Source: Paenibacillus cymbidii (lineage in GTDB: Bacteria > Bacillota > Bacilli > Paenibacillales > NBRC-103111). Taken from it: a stretch of DNA of 64,000 nt. The stretch covers positions 1 to 64,000 of the forward strand of contig NZ_SHLX01000014.1 in NCBI RefSeq assembly GCF_004764705.1. Reading direction: 5' to 3'. How positions within the stretch are numbered: position 1 is the first letter of the stretch; each line of letters begins with the position of its first letter. Positions 8,820 through 16,980 of this stretch are shown here, piece after piece. The notes under the pieces are model-generated. The model was not told the origin of the DNA and searched no databases. It saw only the letters and a program-made list of their open reading frames with translations. Both the position numbers and the translations under genes were made by a program.

Positions 8820-9683
8820 ATGTTTCCCGAATACCAGGATGCGCTGGCATTAAATAAATTCAAGAAAGGCCAATTGCCTCTTTATATTTCCGTCAACCCG
8901 ATCGGAACGCTTTGCAAGCTGCATCACCACGATTTTGCCGAGCTGTCGCTGGTTATCGACGGCTTCGGGACCGAAACCGTCAACGGCAAGACGCATGCGC
9001 TGAGACCGGGCACCGTAACGCTGCTGCTGCCGCATCATATGCACGAGCTGCGCTGCGAGTCGGAGACGCCGCTCAGGCTGTTCTGCTGCATGTTCGATAT
9101 CGAACTGATGACCGGTTCGAAATACGAGTCCGCGATCAATCGCACGCTGTTCAAGCTTGGCACCGCGCTGCCGTCGTATTGCGACCTGGACAAGGCGGGC
9201 TTCGCCGATGCGGTCAGGGTGCTCGAGGAGCTGCAGGCCGAGTACGACGGGGACCGCTTCGGCAGGGATGCCGTCATGCGCGCCAAACTGTTCGAGACGG
9301 TGACGATCGTGCTGCGCCGGATGCTCGAACTGCAGCCCAAAGGAACCGGGGACGAGGAAGCGGTCGACAAGGAGCAGTTGTCGCAGGCGCTGCAATTTGT
9401 GCATATGCACTACAACGAGCCGATTACGCTCGGCACCGTTGCGCACCGCTACAGCCGGCACGTGTCGTCCATGAGCCGGATGTTCAAGCTGTACACCGGC
9501 CATTCGTTTCAAGCGTACCTGCACCAACTGCGGGTCACCCGCGCCGCGACACTTCTCGCCACGACGTCGATGCCGCTGACCGAAGTGGCGCTGGAAGCCG
9601 GCTTTGCCAACTATCGTACGTTTACCCGCGTGTTTCGCCAGCTCAAAGGGGCTTCGCCGTCGGCTTACCGCGACGCCCGCTGA
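8820..9683 (+). CDS. AraC-family transcriptional regulator
   Basis: A 287-residue protein with an N-terminal cupin-like sensor domain (HHHDFAELSLVIDG, then RPGTVTLLLPHHMHEL) and a C-terminal double helix-turn-helix of AraC type from about residue 190. Markers of the latter are ITLGTVAHRYSRHVSSMSRMFK and the family signature VALEAGFANYRTFTRVFR. It probably senses a sugar and controls the adjacent dehydrogenase or isomerase genes. Its start overlaps a striking inverted repeat, which suggests autoregulation. Confidence 0.9.
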   Translation: MFPEYQDALALNKFKKGQLPLYISVNPIGTLCKLHHHDFAELSLVIDGFGTETVNGKTHALRPGTVTLLLPHHMHELRCESETPLRLFCCMFDIELMTGSKYESAINRTLFKLGTALPSYCDLDKAGFADAVRVLEELQAEYDGDRFGRDAVMRAKLFETVTIVLRRMLELQPKGTGDEEAVDKEQLSQALQFVHMHYNEPITLGTVAHRYSRHVSSMSRMFKLYTGHSFQAYLHQLRVTRAATLLATTSMPLTEVALEAGFANYRTFTRVFRQLKGASPSAYRDAR

Positions 9684-9688
9684 AAGCG

Positions 9689-9729
9689 AAAAAAGACTGC
9701 CCGTATGAGTTCGGGACAGTCTTTTTTTT
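9689..9729. terminator. Bidirectional terminator between the AraC and PAP2 genes
   Basis: AAAAAAGACTGCCCG and CGGGACAGTCTTTTTT form a stem flanked by A and T tracts, placed between two convergent genes. Confidence 0.9.
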
Positions 9730-9746
9730 GCACAGGATGATGAGGG

Positions 9747-10415
9747 TCAAGCGCCAAGCGAACGGTTGTAGGCGGTTTTGGCTGCCTTCTCTCCGCGCAT
9801 TGCGAAGCGGTACACGAGCTCCACCAGAATGAACGCCGCAGCCGCGTCGAGAACCGCATGCTGCTTGATGAAAAACGTCGACAGGATGATCGTGATCGAC
9901 ATGCCGTAAATGAGCGTCTGGTTGATCCGGTTGCGGAAGTTGCTGGTGTATAAAGCTTTCATGACCATGTAACTGGAAAAGCAATGAATGCTCGGGAAAC
10001 AGTTGTACGGCTGATCGCGGTTATAGATAAACCGGACAATTTGCGTAAACGGGTCGTCGCCGGTAAGGAACGGCCGCGGCACCGTCGTCTGGAACACCAT
10101 GTAGATCAAGTAGCATACGAGCGCGCAGACGGTGTACGTGATGAGCGAACGGTAGTATACTTTGACGTCCTTGAAGAAAAAATAAACGAGACAGGCATAG
10201 ATGTAAAAAATCCAGATCGAATAAGGCAGCGCAAAAAATTTGATGAACGGAATCGAATCGTCGAGCGACGTTAAAATCGTATATACTTGATCGTTTGGCC
10301 GGTTGACAAAAGCATACAGCGCGCCGAGCACGGGAAAAATGAGCATCCCGAGCAGCGGAGCGAATCTCTTCCAGGACAGCGTCTGCATTCGTTGCTGCAG
10401 TTTAGGTATAAGCAT
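9747..10415 (-). CDS. PAP2-family membrane phosphatase/transferase
   Basis: A 222-residue membrane protein with about six hydrophobic helices. The PAP2 motifs are present: RPF (near 120), CFPSIHCFSSY with the catalytic His, and KQHAVLDAAAA (His and Asp of motif 3). Relatives hydrolyse phosphatidate, undecaprenyl diphosphate or diacylglycerol pyrophosphate, or transfer head groups. The ATG at 10415 is preferred because AAGGGGG lies 9 bases upstream; a TTG at 10442 is possible. It lies 46 bases after the LTA synthase gene, so recycling or remodelling of the lipid by-product of LTA synthesis is a reasonable inference. Confidence 0.85.
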   Translation of the reverse strand: MLIPKLQQRMQTLSWKRFAPLLGMLIFPVLGALYAFVNRPNDQVYTILTSLDDSIPFIKFFALPYSIWIFYIYACLVYFFFKDVKVYYRSLITYTVCALVCYLIYMVFQTTVPRPFLTGDDPFTQIVRFIYNRDQPYNCFPSIHCFSSYMVMKALYTSNFRNRINQTLIYGMSITIILSTFFIKQHAVLDAAAAFILVELVYRFAMRGEKAAKTAYNRSLGA

Positions 10416-10461
10416 AACCAGTTTCCCCCTTAACCGATCCAAAATAGTTGGACATCAACCG

Positions 10462-12303
10462 TCAGTCGTGTTTCGGAAGCTGATTGACGTAGCTGTCCGA
10501 CATGTGAAGCAGTTCCAGCGCCCGCTTGTATTCGTCCTCGCTCGGCATCGCCCCGTCCCCGGTCGGCAGCGCATAAGTAACGCCGTCGGCGTATCCGCGG
10601 CCGGGCACGTAAATCGTCGTGTCGTTGATCAGCGAGCCCGAAGGCAAATAGTAGCGTTCCGGCAGCAAATTGTGCTGCGTATTGAGCAGATCCTGACCGA
10701 AATGCAGATGGTCCGCAAGCGATATGCCCGCCAGGTTGGCGATGGTCGGCATGAAGTCGACATGGCCGCCGATTTGTGGAAATACCTGCGGGCTGGTGAC
10801 GCCGCCGCCGGCGATAATCAGCGGGATATTAAGCATATCGGGATAAGAATAGTCGCGGCCGAGCATATCTTTCATCAGTGCGTGCTCTTTGGACGAAAGC
10901 GAATAAATCGGCAGTCCCATATGGTCGCCGTAAATGAACAGCACCGTCTGATCCCACAATCCGGTTTCCTTCAGTTTGTCGATGAACTGGCCGATCGCGT
11001 AATCGGCATACTGCTGGGCGGTCAAGTAATCGCCGACAAGCGTGTCGTCGAAACGATCGGGCAACTCGATCTTCTTCTTGCGATCGGGCAGGTTGAACGG
11101 ATGGTGGCCGGACATCGAAATGATGTTGGCGTAGAACCGTTTGCCTTCGCCCTGCAGCCGAGCCATCTCGGTCACGGTTTTGTCGTAGAGCACTTCGTCG
11201 GAAGCGCCGAACGCCACCGTGTCCGCGTCTCCGTAGAACGATTTGTCGTAGTAGCGGGTGAAGCCAAGCGCCTTGTACAACTCTTCGCGGTTCCAGAACA
11301 CGACGTCGTTCGTATGGAACGTCAGCGCCTCGTAGCCAATGCCCCGGAATTCCTTCGGAAGACTCGGCAGCGCCCGGTCGCCGTAATCTTGCGCCGCCGC
11401 GCCGTAAGGCGGAACGTAGAACGACGTGTTCAGCATATATTCGGCGTCGGAAGTGTTGCCTTGCGACACCATTTGAAAGATATGCGGGAAGTAGAAGTTT
11501 TGCTTCATCAAACTGTTCATGTTCGGCGTAATTTCCTGCCCGTCGACGCTCAGGCCGAGCAGGAAGTTCTGGAACGCCTCCAGCTGCAGCACGACAATGT
11601 TCTTCCCTTCCGCCGCTCGCCAGTAATTCGGCGACGGGTTCGCCGCAAGCCCCTTCGCTTTCATGATCGCTTCCGCGGTAATTTCGCTTTCGTCCAGAAG
11701 CGGTTCGCTGCGCTTGGCAAAAATGGCGTACAACTCGTAGTTGAGAATGCCCATGTGCTGCGCCTGTTTGATTTCGTTGATGCTGTCGCGGTTCGTCCAC
11801 ATGCAGAAGATGCTGACCATCAGCGCCAACGGGAAGATAAGACCGGCTGCCGCCCGGTTCAGGGTCATGCCGCGTACGGCCCAACTGCGGAACGTTCTGC
11901 GAAACGTCAGCAGCAAGCCGAACAGCACGATATCGGTATAAATGAAAAGAAAGTAGGGATGCAGCAGCGAAAAGACGCTTCCCTTGACTTCCGTAACCTG
12001 GCCCACCTGCTGAAGCGCGTGGTACGTAACGATTACCCCAAAATATTTATAGTACATGATAGCGGCAAAATAGACCGACGTGAACACAACGTTGACGATC
12101 ATATACAGCATCAGCTTGCGCTTGCGGGCAAACAGCTCGATCGGCGCGAATGCGGCCCACACCGTCGGCAGACCGGTCAGCAGCGGCAGCCAGGAAAACG
12201 CAGATTCGAAAATAACGAACCAGGACAAGTATATCTTGCCCAGCATGAAAACCGTGAAGACGACAAACGGACTCGTCAGCGCGGCACGCAAAGTCGGTTT
12301 CAA
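10462..12303 (-). CDS. ltaS: Lipoteichoic acid synthase (LtaS-type)
   Basis: This 613-residue protein has about five N-terminal transmembrane helices (to about residue 170) and an extracellular sulfatase-fold domain. Expected LtaS residues are visible: LQLEAF (metal-binding Glu), QGNTSDAEY with the nucleophilic Thr near 283, and YGDH (metal Asp/His) near 459. LtaS polymerises glycerol phosphate from phosphatidylglycerol outside the membrane. The start is TTG at 12303, with a modest AAAGG 11 bases upstream. Several LtaS paralogues with overlapping activity occur in related species, so LtaS versus a YfnI- or YqgS-type paralogue cannot be settled. Its leader contains an intrinsic terminator (12364-12398), suggesting attenuation. 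A PAP2 gene follows. Confidence 0.9.
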   Translation of the reverse strand: MKPTLRAALTSPFVVFTVFMLGKIYLSWFVIFESAFSWLPLLTGLPTVWAAFAPIELFARKRKLMLYMIVNVVFTSVYFAAIMYYKYFGVIVTYHALQQVGQVTEVKGSVFSLLHPYFLFIYTDIVLFGLLLTFRRTFRSWAVRGMTLNRAAAGLIFPLALMVSIFCMWTNRDSINEIKQAQHMGILNYELYAIFAKRSEPLLDESEITAEAIMKAKGLAANPSPNYWRAAEGKNIVVLQLEAFQNFLLGLSVDGQEITPNMNSLMKQNFYFPHIFQMVSQGNTSDAEYMLNTSFYVPPYGAAAQDYGDRALPSLPKEFRGIGYEALTFHTNDVVFWNREELYKALGFTRYYDKSFYGDADTVAFGASDEVLYDKTVTEMARLQGEGKRFYANIISMSGHHPFNLPDRKKKIELPDRFDDTLVGDYLTAQQYADYAIGQFIDKLKETGLWDQTVLFIYGDHMGLPIYSLSSKEHALMKDMLGRDYSYPDMLNIPLIIAGGGVTSPQVFPQIGGHVDFMPTIANLAGISLADHLHFGQDLLNTQHNLLPERYYLPSGSLINDTTIYVPGRGYADGVTYALPTGDGAMPSEDEYKRALELLHMSDSYVNQLPKHD

Positions 12304-12363
12304 GCGGACATCAACCTTTCAGCTCATTGCCGCCGCACGCAGAAATGCACTCGGAGCGGACGG

Positions 12364-12398
12364 CAAAAAATAAGGCATCCAGATATGCGGACGCCTGC
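12364..12398 (-). terminator. Intrinsic terminator inside the LTA synthase leader
   Basis: On the minus strand AGGCGTCC and GGATGCCT pair around an 8-base loop and are followed by TATTTTTT. It lies between the promoter at 12429-12457 and the ltaS start at 12303, so it would act as an attenuator rather than an end-of-gene terminator. Confidence 0.7.
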
Positions 12399-12428
12399 CG
12401 ATTCCTAGCACGTAAGTGATCTTCATTC

Positions 12429-12457
12429 ATTATAGCTTTGTTGAGGTCGCGTCGCAA
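12429..12457 (-). promoter_or_regulatory. Sigma-A-type promoter for ltaS
   Basis: Read on the minus strand: -35 TTGCGA (12452-12457), 17-base spacer, -10 TATAAT (12429-12434). The predicted transcript starts near 12422 and has a leader of about 120 bases. Confidence 0.7.
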
Positions 12458-12629
12458 CCCGGCTATCGCTGGCTCCATTGCCGCTTCCGAACGAAGGTGG
12501 GAGAAAGCCGGGCGATTATCCGGCTATTTCCGTCCAGATGGCGCAAACTGCCAAAAAGTCCGCCGATTTGCCGAAAGGACAACCCGGTAATTTTATCATG
12601 GAAATTATGATTAAAATCGATTATGCTAA

Positions 12630-12648
12630 TCGTATAAATATTATACGA
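12630..12648 (+). promoter_or_regulatory. 19-bp perfect palindrome in the nagB promoter region
   Basis: TCGTATAAATATTATACGA has 8-bp arms around ATA and lies 19 bases before the nagB start. It contains -10-like TATAAA. It is likely an operator, perhaps for the convergent ROK regulator or for an unlinked GntR-type regulator. Confidence 0.65.
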
Positions 12649-12666
12649 ATTGTAGGAGGCTATGAC

Positions 12667-13452
12667 ATGACGCTCAAATTGACAAGGCAAGTCGATCGGC
12701 TGCACGTTCGCGTATACGCGGACCGTCAAGCGATGGGAGAGGCCGCGGGACGGGAAGCGGCGGAAGCGATCAAGGAAAGGCTGCGCGAAGCGGGAACGGC
12801 GCGAATCATTTTCGCCGCGGCTCCGTCGCAGAACGAATTTCTGCAGACGCTGGCGGCCGATGCGGAAATCGATTGGTCGCGGATCACCGTCTTTCACATG
12901 GACGAATACATCGGCCTGAGCACGGATGCGCCGCAGCTGTTCAGCCGCTTCCTGCGCGAAGGACTGTTCGACCGGGTGCGGCCCGGCACGGTGCATTTGC
13001 TCGACGCGTCCGTCGACGCGGAAACGGAGATGCGGCGTTACGCCGGCTTGTTGGCGGAGGCGCCGATCGATATCGTTTGCCTCGGCATCGGCGAGAACGG
13101 GCATATCGCTTTCAACGATCCGCCGGTGGCCGATTTCTCCGACCCGTTTGCCGTGAAGGCGGTTGAGCTCGACGAGGCGTGCCGCAAGCAGCAAGTGAAC
13201 GACGGTTGTTTCGCCAAGCTGGCCGATGTGCCGACGCATGCGATGACGCTGACGATTCCGACGCTGATGGCGGGCGGTCGTCTGTTCTGCATGGTGCCGG
13301 GGCCGACGAAACGCGACGCGGTACGCCACACGCTCGAAGGACCGATCGGCACGGCGTGCCCGGCCACGATTTTGCGCACGCATCCCGCTTGCACCTTGTA
13401 TGTCGATGAAGACTCCTACGGGCTGGGATGGAGCGGTCGATATGGCGTATAA
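12667..13452 (+). CDS. nagB: Glucosamine-6-phosphate deaminase (NagB family)
   Basis: A 261-residue protein of the NagB/RpiA/SoxR-like deaminase family. It has FHMDEYIGL and GIGENGHIAFNDPP, the active-site loops for ring opening and deamination of glucosamine 6-phosphate to fructose 6-phosphate. The loop carries Asp where E. coli NagB has the Glu of FNEP, and Asn instead of Asp before GH; Bacillus NagB also has NGH. The ATG at 12667 follows AGGAGG at 7 bases and decides the start against a longer in-frame extension. It overlaps nagA, forming the last two steps of GlcNAc 6-phosphate use. Confidence 0.9.
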   Translation: MTLKLTRQVDRLHVRVYADRQAMGEAAGREAAEAIKERLREAGTARIIFAAAPSQNEFLQTLAADAEIDWSRITVFHMDEYIGLSTDAPQLFSRFLREGLFDRVRPGTVHLLDASVDAETEMRRYAGLLAEAPIDIVCLGIGENGHIAFNDPPVADFSDPFAVKAVELDEACRKQQVNDGCFAKLADVPTHAMTLTIPTLMAGGRLFCMVPGPTKRDAVRHTLEGPIGTACPATILRTHPACTLYVDEDSYGLGWSGRYGV

Positions 13453-14653
13453 TGAGGCGGTTAACGGGACGGGGAACGAGATGGAGATCGAGGAAACGGT
13501 CGTGCATGCGAGACACTACCGCAGCGGCGAGCCGCTGCGGCTGACGTTGCAAGGCGGGCGCATCGCCGCCATCGAGCCGCTGGTCGCGGCGGCAGCGGAG
13601 ACGGCAAGTCTGCCGCTGGTTGCCCCAGGCTTTGTCGATTTGCAAATCAACGGCTTCGCCGGCATCGACATCAATGCGGACGGCGGCGTGACGCCGGACG
13701 ATGTCGCGCGGCTGACGCGGCTGCTGTGGCGGGAAGGGGTGACGTCGTATTTGCCGACGATCATCACCAATTCGCCGCAAGCGATTACGGAGGCGCTGCG
13801 CGCTATTGTCCGCGCTTGCCGCGACGATGCCATGATCGATGCCACCATTGCCGGCATCCATCTGGAAGGGCCGTACATTTCGCCGCAGGACGGCGCCCGC
13901 GGCGCGCATAACGCCGCTTATGTCGCCGCTCCCGACTGGGAGCAGTTCCAGCGCTGGCAGGAAGCGGCCGAAGGCCGGATCCGCCTGCTGACGCTGTCGC
14001 CGGAATGGGACGGCGCGCGTGCCTTTATCGCAAAGTGCACGGCCAGCGGCGTCGTTGTGTCGATCGGGCATACGTCGGCGACGCCCGAACAAATTCGCGA
14101 AGCCGTGCGCGCCGGCGCGTCGATGTCGACGCACCTGGGCAACGGCTCGCACGCGATGCAGCCGCGGCATGCCAACTACATCTACGAGCAGCTTGCTTGC
14201 GACGAGCTGCAGGCGATGGTGATCGCCGACGGCTTCCATTTGCCGGTGTCGCTGCTCAAGGTGTTCCAGCGCGCGAAGCAGCACCGGTTCATGCTGGTCA
14301 GCGACGCCGTCCACCTGGCCGGCATGCCGCCCGGCGAATACGAGACGCATATCGGCGGCCGCGTCGTGCTGACGCCGGAAGGCCGGCTCCACCTGGCGGA
14401 GCATCCGCAGGTGCTGGCCGGCTCGGCGCAAATGCTGCTTGCCGGCGTCACGACGCTCGTCCGCGCCGGCTTGAACGAACCCGCCGACGCCTGGGACCTG
14501 GCGTCGCTCCGGCCTGCCGCGGCGTTCAAGCTGCCGGCGGCGGCAGGGCTTGCCGCCGGCGCGCCGGCGGACCTCGTCCTGCTCGAGTGGCCGGACGGCG
14601 AGCCGCCGACGATCGCCTCGGTCTACAAGAGCGGCGTCGCTGTCAGTCCGTAA
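13442..14653 (+). CDS. nagA: N-acetylglucosamine-6-phosphate deacetylase
   Basis: A 403-residue amidohydrolase. It has APGFVDLQINGFAGID, HLEGPYIS (metal-binding Glu), GHTSA and HLGNGSHAM (metal-binding His residues), and LVSDAVHLAG with the catalytic Asp. The first motif has Gln-x-Asn rather than His-x-His, as in the mononuclear E. coli NagA. It removes acetate from GlcNAc 6-phosphate and supplies substrate for nagB. The start at 13442 overlaps nagB by 11 bases and has GGAG upstream; the ATG at 13481 is an alternative. Its 3' end overlaps the opposing ROK gene by 11 bases. Confidence 0.92.
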   Translation: MAYNEAVNGTGNEMEIEETVVHARHYRSGEPLRLTLQGGRIAAIEPLVAAAAETASLPLVAPGFVDLQINGFAGIDINADGGVTPDDVARLTRLLWREGVTSYLPTIITNSPQAITEALRAIVRACRDDAMIDATIAGIHLEGPYISPQDGARGAHNAAYVAAPDWEQFQRWQEAAEGRIRLLTLSPEWDGARAFIAKCTASGVVVSIGHTSATPEQIREAVRAGASMSTHLGNGSHAMQPRHANYIYEQLACDELQAMVIADGFHLPVSLLKVFQRAKQHRFMLVSDAVHLAGMPPGEYETHIGGRVVLTPEGRLHLAEHPQVLAGSAQMLLAGVTTLVRAGLNEPADAWDLASLRPAAAFKLPAAAGLAAGAPADLVLLEWPDGEPPTIASVYKSGVAVSP

Positions 14654-15839
14654 CGAGCGCCAGCGGATCGATCGTGTCCTCCCAGCCGCGAATGACCGCC
14701 GCGGCTGCGCCCAGCGCGCCGGCCCAAGGCGTAAGGGAGGAGCGCACAAGCGCCGCCTGCCGCGCGGAAGCGGGGATGCCGCAGCGTTCCATTTCGCCGC
14801 GGATGATCGGGAACAGGTAAGCGGCAGCCTCCATAAGCGATCCGTCGCACACAATCAGCCGGGGATTGAGAATCGCGGCAAGCGCGCCCAGCGCTTGCCC
14901 GATCCGCTTCCCGGCTTCTTCCATGACGGATGCAACGATTGCGTCGCCGCTCGCCAGTCTGGCGACGATCCACGGCATCGTCACCGTTTCGGCCGGTACG
15001 CCCGCGCGCGCGCCAATTTGCGCCGCAAGCGCCGGCACGCTGACGAGCGTCTCCAGGCAGCCGCGGTTGCCGCAGCCGCACAGCGGCCCGTCCGGCTGCA
15101 GCGCAATGTGGCCGAGCTCGCCGGCGGCGTTCGTCTGCCCGCGCACGAGCGCGCCGCCGGCGATAATGCCGCAGCCCACGCCGCCGCCGAAGTGGGCGTA
15201 CACGAAATCGGCGCAGCCTGCGCCCGCGCCGCGCTCCGCTTCGCCCAGCGTCGACAGCTTGACGCTGTTGTCGAACAGCAGCGGCACCGGCACGCGCGGC
15301 TGCAGCATCGCGGCGAGCGGCACTTCGCTCCAGCCGAGATGGCTGGAGCGAAGCACCGCCGCGCGAGCTTCGTCCAGCAGCGCGGGCACGCCGATGCCCA
15401 TGCCGATGCAGGCTGCGCCCGCGCCATGCTCGCGCAGCAGCGCTTCCGCCGCGAGGGCGAGCGCGTCCGCTACCGCGTCCGGCGTATGCTCGCCGAGCGG
15501 CACGGTGCGGGTCGCCAGCGGCTCGCCGTACAGATCCGCCGCTGCCAGGTGCAGCGCATCGGCGGTGACTTGCGCGCCGATCGCCCACTTGTTCGCGGCG
15601 TGGAACTCGATGCCGCGCGGATTGCGCCCGGCGCCGCCGGTCGTTTGCGGGCCGGTTTCGCGCACGTAGCCGGCCCGGATCAGTTCGTCCACGATGGCGC
15701 CGACCGTGTTTTTGTTCAGCTCGAGCCGGCGGGCCAGCTCCGCCCGCGTGGCAACGCGCTGCCGTTTGATTTGGCGGTACAGGGCGAGCCGGTTCATATC
15801 TTTCGCAAGCGTCGGCCCGCGTCCGCGCGATTTTGCCAT
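14643..15839 (-). CDS. ROK-family transcriptional regulator (NagC/XylR type)
   Basis: A 398-residue protein with an N-terminal winged helix-turn-helix (RAELARRLELNKNTVGAIVDEL, split as RAELARRL and NKNTVGAIVDEL). A ROK sugar-kinase-like domain follows, with GGGVGCGII, AGELGHI and the zinc motif CGCGNRGCLE. It probably represses the convergent nagBA genes and responds to an amino sugar phosphate. No strong ribosome site precedes the ATG at 15839, since GGAG is 12 bases away. Convergent overlap with nagA leaves no room for a terminator between them. Confidence 0.88.
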   Translation of the reverse strand: MAKSRGRGPTLAKDMNRLALYRQIKRQRVATRAELARRLELNKNTVGAIVDELIRAGYVRETGPQTTGGAGRNPRGIEFHAANKWAIGAQVTADALHLAAADLYGEPLATRTVPLGEHTPDAVADALALAAEALLREHGAGAACIGMGIGVPALLDEARAAVLRSSHLGWSEVPLAAMLQPRVPVPLLFDNSVKLSTLGEAERGAGAGCADFVYAHFGGGVGCGIIAGGALVRGQTNAAGELGHIALQPDGPLCGCGNRGCLETLVSVPALAAQIGARAGVPAETVTMPWIVARLASGDAIVASVMEEAGKRIGQALGALAAILNPRLIVCDGSLMEAAAYLFPIIRGEMERCGIPASARQAALVRSSLTPWAGALGAAAAVIRGWEDTIDPLALVTD

Positions 15840-15968
15840 AGGGGGGACGTGCTCCTTTTTTCGATGGTAAGCAGGTTGCTTCTACTATAACAATCATATT
15901 GACGAAGCGGAAGCCGGAGGGGAAAATAGAAGAGGATTTCATTTGCCCTGAAAGGTGTGCAACGAAAC

Positions 15969-16628
15969 ATGAAGCTGCAGAAGCACGATAAATTGGTTAT
16001 GATCGGCGACTCCATCACCGATTGCGGCCGCGCGAAACCGGTTGGAGAAGGCTTGTTTGAGGCGATCGGCAAGGGCTACGTCGCCCAGATCGACGCGCTG
16101 CTTGGCGCGGTATACCCGGAGCTGGCGGTTCGAGTCGTCAATGTCGGCACGAGCGGGAACACGGTGCGCGATTTGAAGGAGCGCTGGCAAACCGACGTGA
16201 TCGACCTGAAGCCGGACTGGCTGTCGGTCATGATCGGGATCAACGACGTGTGGCGCCAGTACGACTTGCCGCGCCAGTCGGAGAAGCACGTGCTGATCGA
16301 AGAGTACGAGGCGACGCTGGACGAGCTCGTGCGCAGCGCCAAGCCGCAGCTGAAAGGGCTTGTGCTCATGACGCCGTTCTACATCGAGCCGAATGCGAAT
16401 GACGCGATGCGGGCGACGATGGACCGCTACGGCCAGGCGGTGAAGAAAGTCGCCGCTGCGCACGGCGCCATCTTCGTCGATACGCAAGCGGCGATGAACC
16501 GGGTGCTCGAGCATCTGTATCCGGCGTCGCTCGCCTGGGACCGCGTTCACCCGAACCAGGTTGGTCACATGGTGCTGGCCCGGGCGTTTCTGGACAGCGT
16601 CGGTTTTGCCTGGACCGGGCAAGCGTAA
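15969..16628 (+). CDS. SGNH/GDSL hydrolase (esterase)
   Basis: A 219-residue single-domain enzyme with the block I motif GDSITD (nucleophilic Ser), NVGTSGNT (block II Gly), GINDVWR (block III Asn) and DRVHPNQVGH (catalytic Asp and His). It lacks a signal peptide, so it is cytoplasmic. Relatives are carbohydrate or lipid esterases, often acetyl-xylan-type deacetylases. The ATG at 15969 is chosen; a GTG at 15957 sits too close to AAAGG. It stands alone between the ROK gene and a terminator. Confidence 0.88.
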   Translation: MKLQKHDKLVMIGDSITDCGRAKPVGEGLFEAIGKGYVAQIDALLGAVYPELAVRVVNVGTSGNTVRDLKERWQTDVIDLKPDWLSVMIGINDVWRQYDLPRQSEKHVLIEEYEATLDELVRSAKPQLKGLVLMTPFYIEPNANDAMRATMDRYGQAVKKVAAAHGAIFVDTQAAMNRVLEHLYPASLAWDRVHPNQVGHMVLARAFLDSVGFAWTGQA

Positions 16629-16643
16629 GCCGGCGCCAAAGGG

Positions 16644-16688
16644 AACAAGCTGCGATCCTCCCAAGGGGGGACGCGGCTTGTTTTTTTT
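16644..16688 (+). terminator. Intrinsic terminator after the SGNH hydrolase
   Basis: AACAAGCTGCG pairs with CGCGGCTTGTT (one bulge) and is followed by eight or more Ts. Confidence 0.85.
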
Positions 16689-16861
16689 GTAGGGCGAGCT
16701 TCGTCGCCGACGACAGGAAATCAGAACAGAAACACGGGGGCACCGTGCCCGGCAGGTCTTTGATATCGGGATCGACTTCATTCAGAAGGATGTTATAATA
16801 GAAACGAATAGGTCTGCAGACACAGGGACGGAGGTCTTAGAAAACAGAGGAGGACGGAGTT

Positions 16862-16927
16862 TTGGACCGAAATACGGGGTTCATGAATCGAAGGCTGAAG
16901 GTGATCCCGATTTCCACTTTATTCTGA
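16862..16927 (+). CDS. Possible 21-residue leader peptide before the SLH gene
   Basis: A TTG at 16862 follows a strong AGGAGG site at 8 bases and opens a 21-codon frame ending at TGA 16925-16927, 53 bases before the large SLH gene. A -10-like TATAAT lies at 16794-16799. Only the ribosome site supports it. The peptide resembles nothing I know, and it could be a chance frame. Confidence 0.25.
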   Translation: MDRNTGFMNRRLKVIPISTLF

Positions 16928-16980
16928 AAGCGGTTGCTATTATGCCGGAAATTTATTCCGATCGGAGAGGACGTTTGGGG

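Noticed and set aside
10303..12408. 701-residue plus-strand frame opposite ltaS
   Set aside because: It is an antisense shadow of the LTA synthase; the His/Arg/Val-rich composition matches complementary codons.
13112..14854. 580-residue minus-strand frame opposite nagA
   Set aside because: It is an antisense shadow with no motif; nagA and nagB are unambiguous on the other strand.
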